Part shown: piece after piece, positions 10,363 to 19,774 of the stretch
Layout: every line of letters begins with the position of its first letter
How positions within the stretch are numbered: the first letter of the stretch is position 1
Assembly: GCA_964036045.1 (NCBI GenBank)
Contig: OZ038378.1
Location: 176,722,341 to 176,786,340, forward strand
From: Eutreptiella sp. 'Long Island Sound 2002'
Taxonomy: Eukaryota; Euglenozoa; Euglenophyceae; Eutreptiales; Eutreptiaceae
DNA length: 64,000 nt
Direction of reading: 5' to 3'
Made by a program: the position numbers and the translations under genes
Notes under the pieces: generated by a model
What the model was told of the DNA's origin: nothing
What the model saw: only the letters and a program-made list of their open reading frames with translations
Databases searched by the model: none

Positions 10363-10937
10363 TGTACTGTAATGGGCTTTGTTGTATATTGTAAAATAAT
10401 TGCTTAAAACTTGATTGGAAATTTCACTTGGAAAAACACTTTAAAATGCAAGAAAAAGAAAACTTTATCCCATAGGCACGCAAGATGCAAGACACACAAG
10501 CCCACGCACAAACACAATGAAACAATATTACAAACTTACGAAGATACTAAGCGTCCGGCACATGAGGTCCATTCTAAAAGAGAGACAAGTGCATAAATGG
10601 CACATGAGTTCAAGCTCTTGTTACAATGCATGCAAAATATTCTGAAATCTTGTATGATGCATGCATATGACTCACTGAGCAATTCGCATTTGAAAACATG
10701 ATGCAAAACAAATATATCTCGTCACTTGTCACTCAGGTCGATCTAGCCGTACAAATCATCTCAACACGTGTAATATCATTTATGCCTAAATACTGACAGA
10801 AAATCCGATTCGAAAACTCCTTCTCTGGGTCTGTACCTCAGCAAAGTCTGTCTGTGCGCGTGTATGTTAGTGTTCTGCACGCGCGCGGAAATCCTTTCTG
10901 TGGACTGAGGCCTGAGGTGGGCTCTGTCCACGGTACA
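10363..10937 (-). mobile_element. Element C 3' LTR (575 bp)
   Basis: Nearly identical to 23403-23977. The plus strand starts TGTACTG and ends GGTACA, so it has TG...CA ends with a short TGTAC/GTACA inverted repeat. Confidence 0.95.
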
Positions 10938-10953
10938 CTCCCCTCCTTGGGGT
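10938..10953 (-). other. Element C polypurine tract
   Basis: On the sense strand CCCCAAGGAGGGGAG lies directly upstream of the 3' LTR start (TGTACCGTGG). Confidence 0.72.
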
Positions 10954-11596
10954 TCAAAAAAAAATGTTGTGAAGAAGCGAAGAGACGTAACAACGTTTTT
11001 TTTTTTTTTTTTTTTTTTTTTTTGTGTTTTCGGTTGCAGACAGGAACACTGAGGTAAGCAGGATCTGAGATAGGGGGGGCGCCTGTAACAGCCGGCGCCA
11101 ACTCGAATCGGTAACGGGTTGCAGAAAAAAAAAAGTGATCTCCGCTGGGCGGGGAAACAAAACAAAAACTGCAGAGAAACCCAGGGGGAGGCAGGGCAAT
11201 GGAGACGTACAGTAATCAACAATTAATGATCTGGGAGCAAAGACGGAGATGGAGGGTGCAGGGTAAGACAGAACACAGGACCACAGTGTCACAAGGACAC
11301 GATAATAACACAGCACTGTGGGGGTACACCAGGGTGGCATCCCACAACATGGGGGAAAAAATAGACACCAAACGAACCATGCTGTGGCCAACCTGCCAGT
11401 GGTTGGAGAAAAAATAGACGTGCAGCCACCCATACAGTGCAGTGCTGGAACTCAGGGTACGACAGGGCAGCGGCAAGAATGTGTCCCTGCGCCATCGTGT
11501 CCCCTTACGTTATTGTAGGTAGGCATCAGTGGGGGGGGGGGGGGGCAGCATACCCCGGCTATCCAGAAAACGCATCACACTCACCACACTCATACA
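10954..11596 (-). other. Element C 3' untranslated region with A28 and C15 runs
   Basis: No coding sequence is supported. On the sense strand it holds a run of 15 C (11531-11545) and a run of 28 A (10996-11023), the latter about 60 bases before the 3' LTR. Confidence 0.75.
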
Positions 11597-14500
11597 TCAG
11601 TGGCCGCTACAGGGCAGGCATTGCTTCAAGTCCATAGCAATGCCCTGGTCCACACAATACCGGACCCATGGCAGATTATACCCGGGCAGAAAATTTTCTG
11701 CCGGCTCCCAAGTGTCGTCCTTGGGACCAAAACCCTGCCATCGGACCCGGAAATAAAGCTTTTCCACCCCCGTGGACTTGCAGACTCGGGTCTCATGGCC
11801 CAAAATTTTTGACACCAAGTACTCCATGGATGGAGACTTTTTGGGTCGCACTATGTATTGCCTACTCCAATACAGAGGCACAGAATCACCCTGTAAGGCC
11901 GGATAGTATGGCTTTAAGTCCGAGACGCTATGTTCCTCGGACTTGGTATCACTAACGGATACCAAAAAGGTTTTACGTCCAAGTCGTTCGCGAACGACCG
12001 CTGGTCCCAGCCAGTACGGCACCAACTTATTATCGCCCACCTTGCGCTCATAGCGAACCCAAACACGGTCACCCACTTCAAAGTGATGTGGCTTATCACG
12101 GGAGGCATCATATCGCGCCCGTATGGCCACCTGCTGTGAATGGACATGTTGCTTGGCCAACAGGTCCATATCACGCATGTGGGCAAGCCACTCTGAAGCA
12201 CCAACGCATTCACGGACCGGTGGGAGACATGGTGCGGGTCCCAAACGTGCTCGCCCCGTCAGGATTTCCTGTGGACTCAGCCCCAACTCAGGATCCACGC
12301 GCTGATTGTGGTTACGAATCGTAGCACGAAGTGCGGCAAACCAAGACTCACCCTGCACTGTGTCACCGACCGACGCCCGCATCTTGCGGAGAGTGTTCAA
12401 CACATTTTTGTTGGCCACCTCCGCCCTGCCGTTCTCCTGGTGCCTGTAGGCCTGGGAATATGCCACATTGATTCCCAGCCCCGCACAAATTGTGGAAAAC
12501 CAGGCGGACAAAAATTTTGGGTCCCGGTCCGTGGTCAGCTCAGTGGGAACGTCAAAAAAACTTTCCCAGGCGTCCAGCAGAATTTTTGCCGCCTTCTCCC
12601 CTGTCAGTCCCTTGAAACAGATCGGCTTCCCAATCATGTATCCACTGAGCCGGTCAGTGCAGAGCAGTACACCATCCCACGTGGTACCCTCATCATCAAC
12701 TACAGGTGACAACTCAAACAGATCAAGGCACACGCTACTCATCACTCGGTCAGGCACAGGGTGGGGTTCCAGATGTCCACGTCTGCGCTGATTCAGGGGC
12801 TGTGTTGCCTGGCACACGGGACAGTGCTTAGCCACCTTCGCACATTTATGGGTCAGACCAGGGATGATAAAGCGACGCTGCAAATCCTGAATCACACTGG
12901 CAGCGCCGTTGTGCATTACCTCTTGATGCCAGGCCAAAATCACGCTATACGCAATACCCTCAGGAACAACACAACGCGCGTGCTTAAACAGTCTGCCGTT
13001 TTTGATGCGATAAGCCTCGTATGCGGGGTCAGGACTGAACGCCCGTACTGCCTGAAAAACGTCCTTGAGTGCGGAATCCCGCAGATAATAACTCTCCCAA
13101 TCATCCCACAAGATATTGGGGGAAAAAATAGCCGCAGGGCGTGCTTCAACAAGAGGCGGGGTTTCAGCATCTGACGGTTTCGCTGGTGGGGGTTTGGCTG
13201 CACGAGGCTTCGCAGCACCGGGCTTGGGCAGGCACAGTGCAGCGGCAGGCAAGTGCTGGATACGCGGGTGGGCGTGCGGAAGAGGTGCAGGCTGCGCAGG
13301 AGTAACCTGGAGGCGGGTCGGGGGCGCAGACACAGGCACCCGGGCAGAAGCTTTGGAACCCCGGGCCTGTGCCCTGGTTACAACCTGAACCAGGTAACAC
13401 TCATTACAATGGTGACTGTCTGGGAAACTCAGAGTCCCGCCACAGTCTTTGCATCCCAGTTTGTCACTAGGGGGCAAGTGGTGCAAAAACTGTCGCAACT
13501 GCTCAGGCTGTCTGAGGTCCAAGCAACCCACCGCATGAATACACTGCTGCTCCTCAGCATGCTCCAGACGCTCAAGTTCCTCTACGGCTAACTTGTCCGC
13601 CAGACTACCGTGCTTGCACACGTCATTACCCAGCTGGCAAGCCGGGTACGCCCAGCGGGACATGGCATCGGCCACCGCGTTATCGCGGCCGGGCAGGTAG
13701 ACGACTTCCAGCCGGAAACGGCTGAAAGTTTCGTGCCACCTGCCTCGGCGCCCACTGGGGCCGCTCGGCGTGTCCACGTGTTCCCGATGCCAGCCTTCCA
13801 GTGCCTGATGGTCAGTCAAAATAGTGACGCGATTGTTACCGATCCACGTAGCGTACTTACGTAGAGCGCTGACAATCGCGTAGGTCTCCTTCTCCCTTGG
13901 AGACCACTTACGCTGACCAGGCGTAAGCTTTCGGCTGAAGAACGCAATGGGGAAGGATTTTCCTTCCTCATCGCGCTGTTCCAGCACACAGCCAACACCA
14001 TACAGGCTGGCATCACAACGCATGAAGAAATCGGCATCAGGGCGGTAGAGCATCAGCTCTTTAATGCCGATGACGGCGCGTTTGAGAGCCTCAAAATGGC
14101 TAGTGTGGACATCCGTCCACCGAAGCTTCACAGTACTCCCTTTACGCATTGCTGCCCGATCTCCTTTCAAGAGTTCTTGCAGCGGGGCCGCCAAAGTCGC
14201 ATATTGGGGTATGTAAATATGATAATAATTACATACCCCAAGAAACGACCGCAGTTGGGAGACAGTAACAGGCTTCGGCCATTTTTCCAGGGCAAGCATG
14301 GACCCTGGGGCTGGTTTCCGTGTGCCTGCAGACAAAATTTGTCCGCAAAATTCGACGGAGCGAACAAACATTTTGTTTTTGTTCAGTCCACACACCAGAA
14401 ACCAATCTTGGAGGCGCTCCAGTACACGGCAAACGTCTTGATGGTGGCGCTCATACAGGCCATCCTCGGGCCCACCAGTGCCAATGATGAGATCATCAAT

Positions 14501-17500
14501 GTAAATGCTGGCGCACCGGATGGGATCAGGAATTCCCTGCCACACACCATTTCGGTCCTGCTTACCGCGCCTATGGTTGAGCACCCAGTCCATCATGCGC
14601 TGGAACTGCCCCGGTCCATTTTTCACTCCCATAGGGAGCACCCGCCACTGCAGGGTGCCCAGGGGAGTTGGGATCGCTGTCAGATACCGTTGCTCAGGGA
14701 GCAATGGCATCTGATGGAAGCCATGCTTTAAATCAAGCACAGTGAATAGTTTATGCGGTTGATGACGCTCTAAAATATCCTCAATGAGAGGAAGCGGAGC
14801 CTGGTCATCCCGCGTATTTTCATTTAAGTAGCGATAGTCAATGACCAGGCGCCACTTATCCAGCAGGGGCGTCCCAGGCGGGACCGGCTTGGGGACACAG
14901 AACGGCGGCGACGACCAGTCAGAACCAGAGGATGCATGCTCCAACCATCCACGTTTGTGAAGGTTGCGTTCAATAATGGCAGAAAGCGCTTCCCCCCGTT
15001 CCCCCAGGTGGGGAAAAGGACGCTGCCGTCGCGGAGCTGCATTGCTCTTCAGATTAACTCTCGCGTACCCGAAGGGTCCGCGCACTATGTCATGTTCAAT
15101 CGGCGGAACCTCACCCGCCAGCACGTCAGCACCGAATTGCTGTTGTACAGCATCACGCCATTTCTGTGCAGCAGAGTCAGTTACCTCATCAGATGTGTGG
15201 ATCACAGACCGAACACACTTACAGTCATCAATACACAAACAGGGTTCAACTTCAGAACTTCTACCCAAACTATTTGCACCCGTGACTGGGTCATGACGCA
15301 ACGAACGCACGCGTTGGTGGCGCTGGTCCAAGCGACCGCGGTGTCCACGCCATAACTGGGACGTAGGCTCAAGCCAGGGCAGAATCAGGTGTTGCTGTAC
15401 CCGATCAGGCTGATGTACTGCTGCAAATGCCCACTCACGTTGACCCACGCTGCATGCGCACACACGCCGAATGCAATGGCAAATCTGTGGCGGAGGCTCA
15501 GGGGTAGGGGGGGGCTCATGACCGGAATGAACCTTGACGTCACGCAGAATGGCTTCAATGGATGCAGGCTGTTGTAGGGAGGAGGGCGGCTGTGAATTTT
15601 CTGGTTCTGTCTGAAAACTGATTTGATGAACGGGAATGGTCGGGTTACGGTCCTGAATGAATTCCTGGACGGAGGAATACTTGTGGGGAAAGTCAAGGAA
15701 ACGGTTGGAGGCATCATAGACCCGTGTACCCAAGTCGCACGGCTCGATCCGGGTCGCCCATCCTCCGTCAAGACACGTATAGTCGAGGAGGGGGGGGGGG
15801 GGTATCAGCCACAGAGCACACGGACGCATCAACAGTCGCTTCAGGGAACGGCGAAGGGATGCACTCTGCACCCAGGAGTGATCCGTCCACCAGACAGGCT
15901 ACCAACTTAAACCGGTGATCAGCTGGCAGTGATACCGAATTACCCGCATCATCAAAGGCGTACAAGCTGTCCCAAGGCAGCGTATAGGTGGCAGTACACA
16001 TAGTCATCAACGGCTGCCACCATTTACGGTGTACCCAATTTGGCACAACTACAATTGCGCGTGCCTTATCCTCAGCCAGCTTGTACAGGACCCTGTCCAT
16101 ATGTTCCCAGGGCGCCAAGATCCAGAGGAACTGGCGCGTCCAGGACATGTTATATGGGTCTTTGACCAGGCGGGCCGGTTTGCCATCCTCGCGTTCCACC
16201 ACTCGAGCACCGCGACTACCAAAGACGTCCAGCTGGGGCCAGCCCTTTTTGCCTTTTGCAGGGCAAAGTTTGGCCACAACACGAGTGTACCAGTCACGGT
16301 ACATTGTGAACTTGTAGCTGGAACAGCCTGTAGGCATCACGTTTTTCTCGGCTGCAACGCTCGAAAGAAACTGCTGCTTGGTGGGGGGACGCGCCATGTC
16401 CAATTCAGGGACATATGGTTCAAGGTCCAGCTCACCCAGGGCCTGTACGGCGGAGAGAGATTTTCCCGCCAGCCGTTTGTCAACCAGTGAATTCCGCAGA
16501 CTTTCCTGCAATTCAGGGGGGCAGTACTCTGACACATAATCCATCAAAGCCTGTGGTGACTCTCTCCACGGCCAAAGCCAACAGCCCTCGCCCTGATCGT
16601 GAAAAAAATTTCCGCGATGTGCGAAGGGCGCAATCTTGTGGTCAAACAGAAACGGATTTCCGATATAAATATCGAAATTTATATCCGCTTCGTAGGCAAA
16701 AGTTGAAAAATATTTCGTGCCAGAAAAACGTCCATCAAGGCGCTGGCGAAGAAATTTCAGGTCAAGCGAACACCCGCGAGAGCCTCCGCCCAACGGTGTT
16801 TGATTTGCCACCACCAGGTTGACCTTTTGTTCAGGTTTTTGCCAGAGTTGGTCGCTAATGTCGTTAATGAAACCGGAACGAACCAAAACTAGCTCCGCGC
16901 CATCGTCCACGAGTACATGGGCGATGACCTCCACACCGTTGGAAAGACGGATAGGCACTTTCATTGAAAAGCGATTTCGGCTTTTTCCAACAAAGGAAAT
17001 GTAGCAACCAACTGGCTGCATGGTTCCAGCCAACGGCACATTTCGAATGCAGGCTTCTGCGGAATTGTTGACACATGGGTTGTAGTCTGGAACACAGTCT
17101 GGAACACCCCCCTTTTTGGGGTCCAGACCCGGTCTGGTCGCCACAGAAATACTTTCAGCATCACTGCCCAGGTTCAAACTACATGACTCCAAGGCCACCA
17201 CGTCCGACTCAGAATCATACTCAGATTCAGGCACTATCCCGATTCCAGCACTATCAATTTGAGGTTCACAGGCTGTCGGATTACAATCAGATGGAGGCGT
17301 AAACGGGGCGCAAGCTTCATCAGGTTCGGGTGTGGCTGCAGTTGAGGCATATTTATATTCAGACACCAACATGGAAGGCGGGTCCCACACAGTCTCAGCA
17401 CCAGGAAAAGGTGTAGACGCAGACCCTGCAAAGCAGACCTGACAAATATCGCGATCGCAGGTGCAGGGATCTGCCCCAACAGTCAGACGGGCACTGCTAG

Positions 17501-17917
17501 CCTCAGGATGCATCACAGATTCTGGGACTGAAGAATGCAGTGTGTCCGTCACAAATGAAACCGGGGCTTCGGTTGCCAAAGAAACTGGGATCTCGGAGGC
17601 CGGATGAAGGTCAGAAGGCTGAGACTGTTGCAGATGGACTGTGGTAGACCGCACGGGGACCTCAAGGGGGGGGGGGGGGTGGCTGAGGTGTCCTGCGCTT
17701 TCTTGCTGGGGGTCATAGCCTTGCCATACGCATGGCAAACCATGCGGTGTGCCAGGAGGCGTGCTCGGGTGGCAGAAACTTGGGGAAAAAGAGATTGTGC
17801 CCAGGCTGTCCGGGTCAGTCCATTCCGTTCAAACGCATACAGGGGTATGGGGGCCGTGGGTACTCTTTGCAGGGATTTGTGTGCCGGACAGCCGGGTGCC
17901 CCATCACCACGGCCCCT
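11597..17917 (-). pseudogene. pol: Element C pol: protease, Dam-like domain, RT, RNase H, integrase, chromodomain
   Basis: After the gag TGA the same frame stays open to a C14 run (17666-17679). It then moves to a second frame (17665 to about 15803) and returns at a C13 run (15790-15802) to the original frame, ending at 11597. The two shifts compensate. Protease is marked by LVDDGAELVLV. The extra domain has DVFGSRG (near 16230), APWE where A and E have NPPF (near 16108), VVVPNW, and LVDGSL (near 15890). RT has YIDD (near 14490), RNase H has CDAS, and integrase has an HHCC finger and the triad CLDLF, TTDRD and QENGRAE. The chromodomain (11640-11800) includes LYFRVRWQGFGPKDDTWEP. Either the poly-C lengths are sequence errors or the copy is frameshifted. 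Confidence 0.88.
15880..16240 (-). other. Dam-like domain in element C pol (motif IV altered)
   Basis: Same order as in A and E: DVFGS, a Trp-rich stretch, APWEHMDRVLYKLAEDKARAIVVVPNW, KWWQPL, and a closing CLVDGSL. The catalytic NPPF is replaced by APWE, so methyl transfer is doubtful here. Confidence 0.55.
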
Positions 17918-17920
17918 TCA
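17918..17920 (-). promoter_or_regulatory. Element C gag TGA, candidate readthrough stop
   Basis: The sense strand reads TCA AAC TGA AGG GGC CGT. The same frame is open for about 80 codons beyond the stop, up to the C14 run. The context matches the stop-NGG-RG(C/A) pattern of the other elements. Confidence 0.55.
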
Positions 17921-19774
17921 GTTTGACAGTGGCGGGTCTGTGGCAACGGGGTCTTTGGGGCTGTTCAGTGCAGTGCTGGGTCCTGTCTGTTCCTGCACTT
18001 CAGCTTGCACCTCAGCCACCTCCCAGGCCTCATTAGTCTTATACCAGTCGTCATCATACTCCCAGTCGTCCCCGGCTGGTTCGTATTCATACACATCATA
18101 CCAATCATCATGCCACTCCCCGTAAACCACATCAGCAGCCTCAACCGCGCACACTTTTATCTCATCAGTTTCATCCCAATCCGCAGCACCATCCCGGTCG
18201 TACTGTCCTTCGTCCCCATAGTACTCGTCCCATTCACTGGCATTTGCAGGATAGGCCTCAACTTCCCGCACGCCACGCCCAAAAGCGCCCTTAGCGCCCT
18301 TTGTACCCTTGCCTGGGGCGTACCCGGGGCGACCTCCTTTGGGCTGGCCCTTGCCACTTCCTTTTCCTTGGAATTTTCCATATGTGGGACGGTACCCCTT
18401 GCCGCGTCCTTTGTCGGCACCCCCTTTTTCTCCTTTCGGGGCGCCCTGTTTGCCGTGTACGTTGGCCCCCAGGGCAGGCTTTCCGCCTTTGCCGCCCTTC
18501 TTACCGCCCTTGGCTGTTTCCCCTTTTGGGGAATAACCCCAGGAACGGTAGGAAGGGCGCTGCGACCCGAAACGGGAATAGTATGGGCCATTTGCCTGGT
18601 GCTGTGGCGATTGGTGGATGGCGTTCACCGCTAAATTCTGGGCCTCCAAGGCTGTTCGCCGGTCCAAATCCTTCTTCAGGATTTTTTCCATTTCATGGAA
18701 AATTGCGGCGGCGTCAAAGGTGTATATCCATTCCACAGCCGTAATCGTAGTCCCCTTGTTGGTTGCCTTCCCATTTAGGAGGGAGATCAACAAATCTCGC
18801 TGCCAACGTGTGGGAACTTTGATCATGACATAGTGGATATTGAATTCCAACCGTTTGATCACCTTGTGGACCGGAATTTCAGACTCTCGATGTAGTGAAC
18901 GTACCAATCGCGCCACTGCGGGGGTGTCAACGCCAACTGGCAGTCCTGAAACCTTGCACCAGTATTCACTGAACTGGCGCTCAATTTCCTGGGAAACGAG
19001 TTTCTCCTCATAAGCACCCAATTTGGAGAGGAGAACCTCTCTGTCGCGTTCTGGGGCCAAGCCTCCCATGACCTTAGCATACCGGTCACGACGCGTCTCG
19101 TACCCTAACTTAAACAATACCAGATTGGCACTGTTCAAGTGTTTGGGCGGCGGATACTCAAGCCACGCTTTCTTTAGGATACCCGGGGGTACTCTCCCAT
19201 ACGTGTCCTCTAGCCAGCTCCACACCTCCTGAAAGGTCAAAGAATTGGCATTCTCGTTTTGGAGCTGCAAGTATGCATCACGGAGGTCCCCGTCTAGGCT
19301 GGCCCCAAGCCAATGGACTTTTTGGCTCAATGGCAGCCCAGAACGTGTGAACCAGGGTTCCCACGATAGGTTAAAAATGAACCAATTCGCAGGTTGTCCT
19401 TCAAAGCGTGGTTGTGGGTCGCGTGCCCATTGTGACGCGTAAGCGGGGTGCATCAGGGCTTGCCAAGCTGGGGGACTCTGTGCTCCCAGTGCGTGGACTG
19501 CCGTGTTGGCTTGTTGTACCATATGAATGGCGGCCTCAGTGGCCACCGGCGGCAATATAGGGGTATCATAACGCAACTCTATTGCTGGGTATGGTGTCTG
19601 CGGTTGGGGGGAGTCCACCAGTCTCCCGGAAAGCCTAGAACGCATCTTCCCGGGTGGGGGTGGGCGTTGCTCTACCTCATCTATGACAATGCACTCAGTT
19701 TCAGGAATAGTTGCGGACACCCGTGGACCTGGGTGGTGCTGTGTCCCTGTGGGGCTGGTGGGGCGTCTGACTTG
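17918..19774 (-). CDS. gag: Element C gag (capsid and basic RNA-binding tail)
   Basis: The frame is open from just after a TGA at 19775-19777 and overlaps the upstream ORF by 94 bases in the -1 relation. The first obvious initiator is a GTG near 19720, so translation may come from frameshifting or re-initiation. The capsid-like part begins around RFEGQPANWFIFNLSWEPWF (19350-19412). There is no CCHC knuckle. Instead a long Gly/Lys-rich stretch (about 18260-18560) probably binds RNA, followed by an acidic Tyr/Asp/Glu-rich tail. It ends in TGA at 17918-17920, followed in frame by pol. Confidence 0.82.
   Translation of the reverse strand, partial: QVRRPTSPTGTQHHPGPRVSATIPETECIVIDEVEQRPPPPGKMRSRLSGRLVDSPQPQTPYPAIELRYDTPILPPVATEAAIHMVQQANTAVHALGAQSPPAWQALMHPAYASQWARDPQPRFEGQPANWFIFNLSWEPWFTRSGLPLSQKVHWLGASLDGDLRDAYLQLQNENANSLTFQEVWSWLEDTYGRVPPGILKKAWLEYPPPKHLNSANLVLFKLGYETRRDRYAKVMGGLAPERDREVLLSKLGAYEEKLVSQEIERQFSEYWCKVSGLPVGVDTPAVARLVRSLHRESEIPVHKVIKRLEFNIHYVMIKVPTRWQRDLLISLLNGKATNKGTTITAVEWIYTFDAAAIFHEMEKILKKDLDRRTALEAQNLAVNAIHQSPQHQANGPYYSRFGSQRPSYRSWGYSPKGETAKGGKKGGKGGKPALGANVHGKQGAPKGEKGGADKGRGKGYRPTYGKFQGKGSGKGQPKGGRPGYAPGKGTKGAKGAFGRGVREVEAYPANASEWDEYYGDEGQYDRDGAADWDETDEIKVCAVEAADVVYGEWHDDWYDVYEYEPAGDDWEYDDDWYKTNEAWEVAEVQAEVQEQTGPSTALNSPKDPVATDPPLSN

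Noticed and set aside
19681-19774. A -1 slippery site in the overlap of the two C gag-region ORFs
   Set aside because: No X-XXY-YYZ heptamer in the correct phase was found in the 94-base overlap.
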